Shown here: one piece after another, positions 17,501 through 25,498 of the stretch | Numbering within the stretch: position 1 is the stretch's first letter | Layout of the letters: the number at the start of each line of letters is the position of its first letter | Assembly: GCF_019733355.1 (NCBI RefSeq) | Contig: NZ_JAIHLQ010000051.1 | Location: forward strand, 1-36,931 | Direction: 5' to 3' | DNA length: 36,931 nt | Origin: Pseudomonas baetica | GTDB taxonomy: Bacteria > Pseudomonadota > Gammaproteobacteria > Pseudomonadales > Pseudomonadaceae | Notes under the pieces: model-generated | Told to the model about the DNA's origin: nothing | The model's input: only the letters and a program-made list of their open reading frames with translations | Databases searched by the model: none | Made by a program: the position numbers and the translations under genes

Positions 17501-18985
17501 CAGTTGCAGGTCGCCCGAGCTGTCCAGCTCGGCGCCTTCAGAACGCAACAACGCAGCGGTTTGCAAGGCGATGTTGCCAGCCTTCAACTGGGTGGTGACG
17601 CTGCGCTGCTCTTCGCTGCTGGTGTTCCAATTGGCTTTCCACAGGTGTTTGCGGTGGTTGCCTTGATCGGTCTGGGTGTGGCTTTCGGTGGCGGCGGTCA
17701 GGCGCAGATCGCCGCCGCTTTGCACGCTGAGATTGTTCGCTGCCTCGACCTTGGCGGCCTTCAATTCGGTGTCTTTGCCTGACGACAGTTTGGCGTCACG
17801 GCTGGCGATGATCTGGCTGCCATGCTGACGCGAATCAGTATCGGTTTGGGTGCGGTCGTAGGTTTCCCAGGTGATGCCGAGGGTGCTATTGCTCCAGTTC
17901 TCGCGCTTTTCCTGGAGCTTTCGGCTCTGGACCGTGGTCAAGGTCAGGTTGCGTTTGGCGTCGACCGTAACATCGCGGCCGCTTACATCGGTGGCGGCGA
18001 GGGTCAGATCCTTGCCGCTGTGCAAACCCACGTCGCCAGCGCTGCTGCGGATGCCCGCACGCGTCACTTCGAGGCTGTTGGGTACAGCTTCGCCGCTGAC
18101 GCTGAGGTCACCGGCCGAACGAATCTGCACGCCGTCGCGCCCCGCAACTTGTACTGCACCAACCCTTACACCCGCACCTTCGGCCGTGCTGACGATATTG
18201 ATGCGTCCAGCCTGCATCGCGCCAAACAGGCTGGCATCAATGCGTTGATCGCCGGTGTTGCCAGCAGGGTCTACGGTTTTCACTTGGCCGCTGGCGTAAT
18301 CAACCTGATTGCGCCCGACCGTGAGGTTCAATTGATCGCGGGCATTGATCGCGCCCTGGCTGTCGATACGCGGCGCGATCAGGTTGATCGAGCCCTCGCC
18401 GTTACGCAGGCCGCCGCTCTGAATCTGCAACTGACCACTGGCGTCACGGGTACTCAAGGCCTGCAGTTTGCCGTCGTTCAATTCCGGGCGACCGACCACC
18501 AGATTAGCGTTCGGCGTGTTGATGAAACTGCCGCCATTCACCGAGATGCCGTTAGGGTTGGCCAACACATAGTCGGCAGCGCGACCGAAGATTTCCTGCG
18601 CACCGTTGATGGCCGAGGGGTTGCGGCTGATCACTTCGTTGAGGATCACGCTTGCCGCTTGACCTCGCAGTTGCGGGTTGGCCGCCAGTTGCCCGGCGAG
18701 TTGTGATTGCCCGGCCTGCAACGCGTTGTTGAGCACCAGGCCCTGACGATCGACGTTGTAGTCGAGGAACTGGTTGTGCGACAGACCCGAGCCGTTGGGC
18801 GCAACGATGTTGACGATGGGCACACCGCCCTGGGTTTGCAATTGCGCGGTGCCACCGGGGCCCGGGGCGACCACGACTCCGCCGGCCAATGCGCTTGGCA
18901 GGTGGATGGCGAAGAACAGGCTGGCAATCGCCCAGCGCAGTTTGCCCCGAGGAGAAAGATGAAATGCAAAGGTAGGTGCTGGCAT
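14519..18985 (-). CDS. Two-partner secretion exoprotein (TpsA), filamentous haemagglutinin-like adhesin
   Basis: 1488 residues from the preferred ATG at 18985, which has GGAG about nine bases upstream. An in-frame TTG at 19093 is less likely. The signal peptide ends near HLPSALA. It is followed by the TPS secretion domain (about 37-280), with VAPNGSGLSHNQF, NNALQAGQSQLAG, NPNGI near residue 143 and INTPNANLVVG. The rest is Ser/Thr/Asp/Gly-rich beta-helical repeat (haemagglutinin repeats such as LSSGKDTELKAAKVEA) continuing to the C-terminus. No VENN motif, pretoxin region or C-terminal toxin domain is seen, and no immunity gene follows, so this looks like an adhesin rather than a CdiA toxin. 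It is exported to the periplasm by Sec and then through the outer membrane by the TpsB encoded just upstream. The same-strand order tpsB-tpsA suggests an operon. Confidence 0.9.
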   Translation of the reverse strand: MPAPTFAFHLSPRGKLRWAIASLFFAIHLPSALAGGVVVAPGPGGTAQLQTQGGVPIVNIVAPNGSGLSHNQFLDYNVDRQGLVLNNALQAGQSQLAGQLAANPQLRGQAASVILNEVISRNPSAINGAQEIFGRAADYVLANPNGISVNGGSFINTPNANLVVGRPELNDGKLQALSTRDASGQLQIQSGGLRNGEGSINLIAPRIDSQGAINARDQLNLTVGRNQVDYASGQVKTVDPAGNTGDQRIDASLFGAMQAGRINIVSTAEGAGVRVGAVQVAGRDGVQIRSAGDLSVSGEAVPNSLEVTRAGIRSSAGDVGLHSGKDLTLAATDVSGRDVTVDAKRNLTLTTVQSRKLQEKRENWSNSTLGITWETYDRTQTDTDSRQHGSQIIASRDAKLSSGKDTELKAAKVEAANNLSVQSGGDLRLTAATESHTQTDQGNHRKHLWKANWNTSSEEQRSVTTQLKAGNIALQTAALLRSEGAELDSSGDLQLAGKQVEIATATRTHRSSDNSYSGDLVGGGFFGKTGDADKGQTQHQGSTINAAGKLIVKADDVRISGSQVRGGTDASVISDKGSLVIDGVQDTSHSNNHDKDSKFFGITKDESRQNAKDSTTVRSELVSDSNLKLKSAKDIEVAGSTVKADGALTADAAGDVNVHSAQNTHDSTYSTQTRGFDAYAKEQTPEQYRAGIHYEDKQQTVTRNDVTQQGSSLSGGSVQVKAGGDLAIKGSEVKSTAGDTSLSGKNVSLLAEQDSHKTSTDKSSTGGGFYYTGGLDRAGSGVDFAHSTSQDTTSKTTAQTSSVHSSVHLTINADKLATEGAQVKAGSGLNVAANEIDNRAASNTESSSHNESNWSADIGANVEYKDIARPIAGAIKDVLGGKLPDKDALANVGQPNVGIDVAVGHGSASKTEQTSSAVVSRFEGGNVDVNVAGTLHDQGTEYNATAGKVNITADKLVADAASDTHSSTDNTVDAKVDVRVYTKTGEDVNVAGSGVGGSSASSKDSSTAVVGVYAGNQGVNIKVGGDAQFEGSRFDGGQGGVSIKTDGNLALNQANDRQSSDTSSLRGNASLTVGTLPGTDGTNVDLGAGFQLDHSGKQTTDTQAHVASISGNGVQLSSGGNQIQQGTKIDSAGAIDLHADGKLDLQAASDTHTATGSNLGGGLKGGGSKTSSEKSRDQGGSLSGNFNIGRVNENSQTLTGGQLNSKTSVTLSGDAVHLQGTQVSAPNVSIDAQKGGYVQESAQSTDSRNNWNVALNAGGNLSSKTPTSADEKASSDHGFNAGAKVGVDYLQGTTQQNSQIKADSVVLNSAGDAQLAGARIEAKNVGGEVAGNLSVESRQDSQTHAKVDVDLGLTAKKNPPSDKEKLAGTDYKPTLKAQGEYAHKDGVKQASGISASQGVNLTVRGATQLTGARISASEGKVDLGGSKVSSTDLSNLDYGVKAGLDLPQKKEENAAKVSFENGNLKVGPVTLSGHLDGQPLQAGIDEKG

Positions 18986-19096
18986 AAAAACGTCTCCATG
19001 GAAGGACGGCATCACGTCACGCGATTTTTCTTGGCCGTGGCTGTCGCGCTCAGATCCGACGGCTGTTTGTTCACTGCTTGTTGGTTTAAACAAGGG

Positions 19097-20824
19097 TCAT
19101 ATCTGCACGCCCACGCGCATCAGCCAGGTGGGCGGCTCGTGCTGCAAACCGTTGGGAATGTTGAGGGCGCGCTGGTAATCGAGGTCCACTTGCAGGTTCT
19201 TCCAGCCCAGATTCAGCCCGACACTGGCGCCGCTGAGGCGTTGGCCCTGTGCGCCGTGATCGGCCTTGATCCAGCCATGGTCGAGGCCGACACGCGGGGT
19301 AATCTGCACCGGCCATTCGCTGCGCAGCGGCAGGCGCAACGTGTTGCGCCAGATCGCACCGCTGGCACCGGAGGCGCTGCTGACCCGATAACCGCGCACC
19401 GCCGAATCGTCGGTGCCGAGCAGTTGTTCGATGGCCGGCAGCGGATCGGGGCTGTACTGCACGTTGAGCTGGCTCTGCCACTGCCAGGCTTGCGCGCCGA
19501 GCTGACCGTTGCGCCATTGGCTGAGGCCGGCGCGGTACTTGCGAAACTGCGCCTTGGGCAGGTTGTTGACCTGATGCTGTGAGTCGTCATCGGCGCCGAA
19601 CCAGCGCAGACCCTGGGCGTAATTGACATCGAGGTTCCACACCGCGCGGTCGAGCCAGAACAGATTCAGTCCGGCCTCGGCCACAGTCAGCGTCGGGCTC
19701 TGAATGCCCAGCCGGACGTTTTCCAGATAGCTGTCGACGTCCTTGTGCGCCAGTTGCAGGTTGGCGCTGAGCTGACGACTCTGGTCGCGCCACAACACGC
19801 GGTCGGCGCGCAGGCTGATCTGATCGGTGATGCCGGTGCTGTGAAAGGTCACGCTGGGCAATTTGAACGGCGCACGATATTCGGCATGGCTGGCGAACAC
19901 GCTGTACGTCCAGTAACCATAAGGGATCGCGTAGTAGAGGCTGGCGTTGCGACTGTAGCGATCACCCTGGTTTACCGTGTCGCTGGCGCTGAGGCTCAAC
20001 AGATCGTTGAGTTCCAAGGGGCTGTCGAGGCTCAGGCTGACGCTGTCGCGATCACGCCCGGTGCTGGCGCTGCCGAGGTTGTCGAGCCCGGCATTCAAGG
20101 CCCAACGCGACTGCCCAGAGGTGCGTGAACGCAAGATGATCCGCGAGGCGCCAGGCTGAGTGCCGGGGGCGATGTCGGCGGTGAGATCGATTGAGCGCAA
20201 ACGGTTCAACTGATCCAGACCCTGCTCCAGATCGCGCAGGTTCAACGGTCCGCCGAGCATTCCCGGGAAGGCGCCGCCCAACGAAACCGGCAGGCTCTGA
20301 TCAGCCAGTTCGATCGACTCGATGTAGCCTTCGTCGACCACGATATCCAGCGACTGCCCTGCCGCCGGGGCGCTGCTCAGGTAGGGGCGACTGGCGATGT
20401 AGCCCTTCTCGACGTAGATCGCAGTGATGGTCGCCAGCAGATGATTGATCTGGCCGACGCCCATGCAGGGCGCCAACAGCGGTTTGATGCGTGCGTTGAG
20501 CTTGGCGCTGTCGATCAGCGTGACGCCGCCGATGCGCGTGCCGCTGAGTGGCCAGCAACGCTCATCGGGGGTGATGGTTTGGGGAATGGCTGGGGTTACC
20601 GACGCGGGGCCGAAAGCGCCGCGCTCCAGTTGCCGCTTTCTTTGTTCCAGTTGCAGTTGTTGCAAATCGCGCTGTTGCTGTTGTTGCTGGCGCAATACTT
20701 CCTGGCCCGGCGCGACAGGTTCGGCAGCTTCAAGCGAGGAGGCACACACGCTCAACACAAAGGCCGACAGCAGCGGGCAAAGCGTGAATCGACGACGATA
20801 AACAACGTGGAACGAATACGGCAC
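19097..20824 (-). CDS. Two-partner secretion transporter (TpsB), ShlB/FhaC/HecB family
   Basis: A 575-residue outer-membrane protein. A GTG start at 20824 is supported by AAGGAAG just upstream. The signal peptide runs to about SSLEAA. A Gln-rich helix (residues about 45-70) resembles the N-terminal plug helix of FhaC. Two POTRA domains follow: the first has CWPLSGTRIGGVTL, and the start of the second is marked by VVDEGYIESIEL. A beta-barrel domain with the family hallmark VRGYR (near residue 475, conserved loop L6) closes the protein, which ends in an aromatic/hydrophobic C-terminus (LMRVGVQI). The POTRA domains recognise the TPS domain of the exoprotein and the barrel secretes it. Its partner is the tpsA gene directly downstream. 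Confidence 0.94.
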   Translation of the reverse strand: MPYSFHVVYRRRFTLCPLLSAFVLSVCASSLEAAEPVAPGQEVLRQQQQQQRDLQQLQLEQRKRQLERGAFGPASVTPAIPQTITPDERCWPLSGTRIGGVTLIDSAKLNARIKPLLAPCMGVGQINHLLATITAIYVEKGYIASRPYLSSAPAAGQSLDIVVDEGYIESIELADQSLPVSLGGAFPGMLGGPLNLRDLEQGLDQLNRLRSIDLTADIAPGTQPGASRIILRSRTSGQSRWALNAGLDNLGSASTGRDRDSVSLSLDSPLELNDLLSLSASDTVNQGDRYSRNASLYYAIPYGYWTYSVFASHAEYRAPFKLPSVTFHSTGITDQISLRADRVLWRDQSRQLSANLQLAHKDVDSYLENVRLGIQSPTLTVAEAGLNLFWLDRAVWNLDVNYAQGLRWFGADDDSQHQVNNLPKAQFRKYRAGLSQWRNGQLGAQAWQWQSQLNVQYSPDPLPAIEQLLGTDDSAVRGYRVSSASGASGAIWRNTLRLPLRSEWPVQITPRVGLDHGWIKADHGAQGQRLSGASVGLNLGWKNLQVDLDYQRALNIPNGLQHEPPTWLMRVGVQI

Positions 20825-20932
20825 GCAACTTCCTTGCGATCATCAAATGGCGCAATGCCACCCTATCAATGATCGTGATAGTCGGAGCCCTCCTACACAA
20901 ATGCAAGACGCTTCCTACATCGCTTACACTTC

Positions 20933-22066
20933 TTAAACAATTGATTTACTAGCGTTGAATGTCAGCAGCAACGCCACGCCGCTGCACACTATCAGGGTTT
21001 CCCCGAGTGCCTGCGACCAACCGGCGAGCATCAATCCCGCGCCAATCAGCAGGTAATAAAGCAGCCCTAACAACGCCCCTGCGGTGCCCAGGCGATCCGT
21101 GTAATTGACCAGCGCCGAACCAAGGATATTCGGAATCGCCATACCGAACGCCAGCACCACCAGCAACATGGGCAAGATGAACGCACCGCTGTCCTGCATC
21201 GCCCAAACACCTGCACCACCGAGCAAACCGCTCAGTGCGGCGAGTCGAATCAATTGCAGCGCGTTGAAACCGCGGCGCAGCAGACGTTTGTTCAGCCATG
21301 CTCCAAAACCTGAGCCAAGCGCGAGAATCACGCCGCTGTAGCCGAACATGCTTGCGCTCAAACCAAGACGCTCAAACACAAAGGGGCCGAGACTGTAATA
21401 ACTGAACAGTGACACGTTGAACAAGGCGATCCACAAGGCCGAGCGCCAGATCCCAACGTCATGCACCATGCGCCCAAGGGTTTCGAACAGGCCCACGCTG
21501 GACAATGGTTGCGCACGAGTTTCCGGCAAGGCGCGCCAACTCCACAGCCACAAAGCCACTGCAATCAGCAACAGCGCACCGAGTACGCCGCGATAGCCAA
21601 ACCCTTGAACCAGCACCGCTCCGGTGAACAGCCCTAGCGCCGGACTGGCTGCCAGTGCCATGCCCACCAGCGAAAACACCTGCGCCAGTTCTGCGCCTTG
21701 AAAGCGGTCGCGCAACAGGGTTTGGGTCACCACAGAACCGACAGCGGCGCCAAATGCCGCCAAGGCTTGGGCGATCAATAATCCCTGGAAACTCTGCACG
21801 CTCAAGCCGATCACGCAAGCCACCGCGTAGATCGCCAAACCGGCAAGCATCGACGGGCGCCGACCGATCCGGTCGCACACCCTCCCCCACGTCACCACGC
21901 CAAAGGCAAACGCCAGGAAATACACCGACAAGGTCTGCGCAGCCGCTTGCGGGCCAACGCCAAACGCACGGCCGATATCGCCGAGCGCCGGGCTGTAGAG
22001 GGTCTGGGCAATTTGCGGAAACATCAGCAGCGCAATCGCCAACACCAATAAATGTCTGTTGTTCAT
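20933..22066 (-). CDS. MFS drug-type exporter (DHA1 / Bcr-like)
   Basis: A 377-residue inner-membrane transporter with about 12 hydrophobic segments. It has the antiporter-type loop motif GRVCDRIGRRPSML between segments 2 and 3, and LYSPALGDIGRAFGV in the first loop, as in DHA1 drug:H+ antiporters of the Bcr/CmlA type. The ATG at 22066 is preferred because AGGAG precedes it by about ten bases; the longer in-frame starts lack such a site. It is divergent from an AraC-type regulator gene, the usual layout of an exporter with its own regulator. The substrate is unknown. Confidence 0.88.
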   Translation of the reverse strand: MNNRHLLVLAIALLMFPQIAQTLYSPALGDIGRAFGVGPQAAAQTLSVYFLAFAFGVVTWGRVCDRIGRRPSMLAGLAIYAVACVIGLSVQSFQGLLIAQALAAFGAAVGSVVTQTLLRDRFQGAELAQVFSLVGMALAASPALGLFTGAVLVQGFGYRGVLGALLLIAVALWLWSWRALPETRAQPLSSVGLFETLGRMVHDVGIWRSALWIALFNVSLFSYYSLGPFVFERLGLSASMFGYSGVILALGSGFGAWLNKRLLRRGFNALQLIRLAALSGLLGGAGVWAMQDSGAFILPMLLVVLAFGMAIPNILGSALVNYTDRLGTAGALLGLLYYLLIGAGLMLAGWSQALGETLIVCSGVALLLTFNASKSIV

Positions 22067-22145
22067 CTCACCGTTACTCCTCATACAAAAACTGCCGAGG
22101 AGTTTAGGGAGCAACGAATGACGTATTATCAAAATCCTGACAACT

Positions 22146-22156
22146 TATCGTTGATA
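22146..22156. promoter_or_regulatory. Short inverted repeat, possible operator between exporter and AraC regulator
   Basis: TATC-GTT-GATA lies 12 bases before the AraC-regulator start codon, within the 101-base intergenic region shared with the divergent exporter. An overlapping CAAC/GTTG pair is present. It is short and could be chance. Confidence 0.25.
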
Positions 22157-22167
22157 TCGGACAAACC

Positions 22168-22935
22168 ATGGCCTGGCTCAATGCCCACACGAATTTTGAC
22201 CCTGATCGCTATTGCGCGTCGGTCATCGGCATCGCCTCCAGCCTGGGCGGCGATCACGATTCCGGTCTACACCGCCATCAACGCGGGCAACTGCTTTACA
22301 CCCGCCAGGGCTGCACCCGTATCACCCTGGCGCAGCAGTTGTGTTTGCTGCCACCGTCGCGGGCCGCTTGGATTCCGCCCGGTGTCATCCATCGCGCGGT
22401 GATGCAACAGAGCGTGGATTACCGCTCCATCTACCTGACTCCCGAACTGTGCCGTGAATTACCGCAACGGGTGTGCGTGATTGAAGTCAGCCCGCTGCTG
22501 CGTGCGGTGCTGGAACCGATGGCATTGGCAGATTTCGACAGCGATTGGCAGCAAGGTAAATTCGTTCATCTATTGGGTCTGTGCGTGAGCGAGATTCGCG
22601 AGGCAGCACAGCACCCCATGCTCTTGCCCCTGCCCCGGGACAAGCGCCTGACGGCACTGCTGGCGACACCGGAAAAACTGCCACCGGAACTGCAAATGCT
22701 GGAACGTCAGATCGGCGCCAGCAGCCGCACCATTGGCCGGATCTTCCAGCGCGAGACCGGTATGAGCTATCAGCAATGGCGCCAGCAGTGGCGCCTGATG
22801 CGCGCCATGGAATTGCTCGCCACCGGGCGCAGCCTCGGTTATTGCGGTTTTGAATTAGGCTTTGCCAGCGACAGCGCCTTCATCGCGTTTTTCAAAGCCA
22901 TGACCGGAAGCACGCCCGGCCATTGGCTCAAGTAA
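22168..22935 (+). CDS. AraC family transcriptional regulator
   Basis: A 255-residue regulator. The N-terminal half is a cupin-like sensor (HRHQRGQLLYTRQGCTRI, then LLPPSRAAWIPPGVIHRA). This type occurs in short AraC regulators such as NimR (YeaM) of E. coli, which also controls a neighbouring exporter. The C-terminal half has two helix-turn-helix units: LERQIGASSRTIGRIFQRETG, followed by ELGFASDSAFIAFFKAMTGSTPGHW. The gene is divergent from the MFS exporter, so control of that exporter is the simplest reading. The ribosome binding site before the ATG is weak. Confidence 0.9.
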   Translation: MAWLNAHTNFDPDRYCASVIGIASSLGGDHDSGLHRHQRGQLLYTRQGCTRITLAQQLCLLPPSRAAWIPPGVIHRAVMQQSVDYRSIYLTPELCRELPQRVCVIEVSPLLRAVLEPMALADFDSDWQQGKFVHLLGLCVSEIREAAQHPMLLPLPRDKRLTALLATPEKLPPELQMLERQIGASSRTIGRIFQRETGMSYQQWRQQWRLMRAMELLATGRSLGYCGFELGFASDSAFIAFFKAMTGSTPGHWLK

Positions 22936-22997
22936 GCACCTGAAAATGCCTGGCGCCACGCTCAATGACCGCGCCCACAAGGCATTGCGGATAGGCC

Positions 22998-23438
22998 TCA
23001 GGCCTGCGGGGTTTTACGGAAGCCCACAGCCAGTCGGTTCCAACTGTTGATGGTGCTGATCGCAACGGTCAGGTCGACCATTTCCTTGGGCGAGAACTGC
23101 GCCGCGACGACTTCGTAATCTTCGTCCGGGGCGTGGGTCAGGCTCAGCTGCGTCAACGACTCAGTCCACAGCAGTGCGGCGCGCTCACGGTCGCTGAAGA
23201 ACGGCGCTTCACGCCATGCGGTCACGGCGAACAGGCGACGTGGAGTTTCGCCACCCTTGATCGCATCAGCGGTGTGCATGTCGATGCAGAACGCGCAGCC
23301 GTTGATTTGCGAAGCACGCAGTTTGACCAGTTCAACCAAAGGCTTTTCCAGCGGCAACTTGGACACGGCAGTTTCCAGGGCAATCATCGCTTTCAGGGCG
23401 TCGGGGGAAGCAGTGTAGAAATCGGTACGAGCTTTCAT
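22998..23438 (-). CDS. Carboxymuconolactone decarboxylase / AhpD-like protein
   Basis: A 146-residue, all-alpha protein of the CMD/AhpD family. The redox motif CAFCIDMH (Cys52, Cys55 and the nearby His) is complete, as in alkylhydroperoxidase AhpD-core proteins, which relay electrons to or directly reduce peroxides. The leading ELVKLRASQINGC and later LWTESLTQLS are also typical. The protein is soluble, with no signal peptide. It stands alone, convergent with the AraC gene, so its physiological partner is not shown. Confidence 0.9.
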   Translation of the reverse strand: MKARTDFYTASPDALKAMIALETAVSKLPLEKPLVELVKLRASQINGCAFCIDMHTADAIKGGETPRRLFAVTAWREAPFFSDRERAALLWTESLTQLSLTHAPDEDYEVVAAQFSPKEMVDLTVAISTINSWNRLAVGFRKTPQA

Positions 23439-23571
23439 GGTGGGTTTCCGGGGCGAGTGAATGTGTGACTACGTTAGCCCCGGCGCGTGGTTCGACAAAT
23501 AGCCAATATTCCAGAAGAACAGGAGGCCACTCAGACGTGAGGTGGCGACCTACAGCAAGCAGGTGATCGAC

Positions 23572-25140
23572 TTAGCGGTCGGATCGCATCAGTTCTGCAA
23601 TAGCACCATCCATCGACAGCACGGCCGCACGATTGCGCCCGGCATTTTTCGCCTGATACAGCGCCGCGTCCGCCCGCTGAATAAACACTTCGGGGTCGTC
23701 ATTGCCACTTGGAATGAAGGCGTAACAGCCCAGGCTCACGGTGAGGTATTCGGTCGGTGATCCGCTGTGGATGATGTGTTTGTCGATCACGCTGCGACGA
23801 ATCTGCCCGGCAATCGCCAATGCACCGTTGATATCGGTGTCCGGTAACAGCACCGCGAACTCTTCGCCGCCGTAGCGCACCGCCAGATCGGTCTTGCGCT
23901 GACAGCAAGCCTTGAGCACTTGGGCGACTTGTGTCAGGCAATGGTCACCCGCGACATGGCCATAGGCATCGTTGTAGCGTTTGAAAAAATCGATATCGAG
24001 CATGATCAGGCTTAGCGGGCTGACCTGCCGGGCCCCTCGGGCAAATTCGATCTCCAGCGAGCGCTCGAACAGGCGCCGATTGGCCAGCCCGGTAAGGCTG
24101 TCGTGGGTCGCGATCTGCTCCAGCGCCTGTTGCGCCTTGCGCAGGTTTTTCTCGATCCGCTCACCGTCGCGCACCTGGTGGATGAACACCCACCCGAAAA
24201 GACCGACGCCGAGCATTACCAGCGCAATGATCACGCTGGACTGAAACGCCCGCCCGTACCACCCCTTGAGAATCGTGTCGCGCGACGTCCCGGCGGCAAC
24301 CACCAGCGGATACGACGCCAGTTGCCGGTAACCGTACAAACGCTCCAGCCCATCGACCACCGAATTGATCATCGCAGTGCCAGACGGGGCTTGGGGCAGC
24401 AACGTCTGATAAATGCTGCCTTGCGCCAACGAAGAACCGATCAGGTTTTCGTCAAACGGTCGACGTGCGAGCAAGGTGCCGTCGGTCAGGCCGAGAAACA
24501 TGATGCCTTTGTCATCGAGGCTGAAGCTTTCGAAGAACCGGTCGAAGTACGACATCTTGATCCCGGCCATCAACACACCCTGAAAATGGCCGGCCCGATC
24601 GTTGACCCGTTTGGAGATCGGGATGATCCACTCGCCGTTCTCACGGCTGCGAATCGCCCGGCCGATGTGCGCCTGCCTCGAGGCATTCTGTTGATGAAAC
24701 CGGAAATATTCGCGGTCGGCGACGTCCTTGCCAATGGGCAAGTCAGGGTACGAGGTAATCAACCACTGCCCCTTGCTGTCGAACAGGAACATGCCATGCA
24801 ACTGCTCAAGTTGCTGCACTCGCCGAGCGAACGTCTTCTGCAACCGAGGTTTTTGCGCGGCGCCGTAACCATCGTCCTCAACCCAGTCAACCAGACCGGT
24901 CAGCACCAGATCCGCCGCCAGGAACGTGTCCTCGGCTTGCTGCGCCATCGCCCGTGTCAGGTTACTCGACGCCACCTGCGCCACCGCCAGATCCTGACGC
25001 CGCGACTGCTCCAGTTGCAGATACAACAACCCGAACAGGCACAAACACACCGCCACGATAAACAGCACCGCAGCTTTGCGTAACGGCAAGCGCTTGAGCG
25101 TGCCGGGGACATGATGCGGATCGTGAACGGGGATAGGCAA
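23572..25140 (-). CDS. Membrane diguanylate cyclase with periplasmic Cache sensor
   Basis: A 522-residue protein. The first membrane helix is at about residues 20-42 (AAVLFIVAVCLCLFGLLYL). A periplasmic dCache-type sensor follows (about 45-295), with LFDSKGQWLITSYPD and NDRAGHFQGVLMAGIKMSYF. The second helix lies at about 300-320 and the GGDEF domain ends near residue 515. The active site reads RYGGEEF (residues 422-428), and the inhibitory I-site RKTD lies five residues before GGEEF, so it should be active and product-inhibited. It makes c-di-GMP. The start is probably the TTG at 25140, preceded by AGGAC; no in-frame ATG exists before the first membrane helix. It stands alone, so its input signal is unknown. 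Confidence 0.92.
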   Translation of the reverse strand: MPIPVHDPHHVPGTLKRLPLRKAAVLFIVAVCLCLFGLLYLQLEQSRRQDLAVAQVASSNLTRAMAQQAEDTFLAADLVLTGLVDWVEDDGYGAAQKPRLQKTFARRVQQLEQLHGMFLFDSKGQWLITSYPDLPIGKDVADREYFRFHQQNASRQAHIGRAIRSRENGEWIIPISKRVNDRAGHFQGVLMAGIKMSYFDRFFESFSLDDKGIMFLGLTDGTLLARRPFDENLIGSSLAQGSIYQTLLPQAPSGTAMINSVVDGLERLYGYRQLASYPLVVAAGTSRDTILKGWYGRAFQSSVIIALVMLGVGLFGWVFIHQVRDGERIEKNLRKAQQALEQIATHDSLTGLANRRLFERSLEIEFARGARQVSPLSLIMLDIDFFKRYNDAYGHVAGDHCLTQVAQVLKACCQRKTDLAVRYGGEEFAVLLPDTDINGALAIAGQIRRSVIDKHIIHSGSPTEYLTVSLGCYAFIPSGNDDPEVFIQRADAALYQAKNAGRNRAAVLSMDGAIAELMRSDR

Positions 25141-25219
25141 AAGCGTGTCCTGGACAGGTACGACAGGGGCACTAAGCCCGAAATCCTTGTGTTTTGTGAG
25201 CGTAGTTCACGGGTATGCA

Positions 25220-25235
25220 CGGGGCAAACGCCCCG
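25220..25235. repeat. Short REP-like GC hairpin
   Basis: CGGGGC and GCCCCG form a six-pair stem around AAAC, followed by GCTCCCGCCC. This resembles short Pseudomonas REP palindromes in the 358-base gap between the diguanylate cyclase and RNase T2 genes. Confidence 0.45.
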
Positions 25236-25261
25236 CTCCCGCCCAGTTGTATCGGCGCACA

Positions 25262-25435
25262 GTGGATTTGGATGATCGCCGTTCGAATATTTATTTTCGC
25301 TTTCTGGTTTCGGCGGTGTTGCCAGAGCTTGAGGTGTATAAGGATTTGCCGGATCCGGCGCCGAAGAACTGGCGTTGGTCAGTCGCAAGAGAGTGTGAAG
25401 GGGTGGATGCGAGAATCTTGATGTTGCAGACCTGA
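25262..25435 (+). pseudogene. Protein-like 57-codon fragment, possible gene remnant
   Basis: From a GTG codon, the frame reads like a real protein end: SNIYFRFLVSAVLPELEVYK, then DLPDPAPKNWRWSVARECEG, then VDARILMLQT and stop. There is no ribosome binding site, and a REP-like hairpin lies just upstream in the extended frame. I do not recognise the family. It may be the leftover C-terminus of a deleted gene or a chance ORF. Confidence 0.3.
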
Positions 25436-25448
25436 AAAATCTTCAAGC

Positions 25449-25475
25449 AAAAAAAGGCGCCCATTCAGGCGCCGT
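25449..25475 (-). terminator. Intrinsic terminator of the RNase T2 gene
   Basis: Read on the minus strand, GGCGCC-TGAATG-GGCGCC forms a stem followed directly by seven T. It lies 24 bases past the stop codon of the RNase T2 gene. Confidence 0.85.
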
Positions 25476-25498
25476 TCCTTGAGCCATTGCCGATCACA

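Noticed and set aside
15320..17782. 820-codon open frame on the + strand
   Set aside because: It is the antisense of the TpsA repeat region. Its length comes from the biased codon use and repeat structure of tpsA; it has low-complexity Ala/Val/Gly composition and no known domain.
14519..18985. Contact-dependent inhibition toxin (CdiA)
   Set aside because: The protein is too short, no VENN or C-terminal toxin domain is seen, and no CdiI-like gene follows.
18986..19093. N-terminal extension of TpsA from TTG 19093
   Set aside because: The TTG is poorly placed four bases after the TpsB stop, while ATG 18985 has a GGAG site and gives a standard signal peptide.
24103..25083. 326-codon open frame on the + strand
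   Set aside because: Antisense to the well-supported diguanylate cyclase gene, with no domain and no ribosome binding site.
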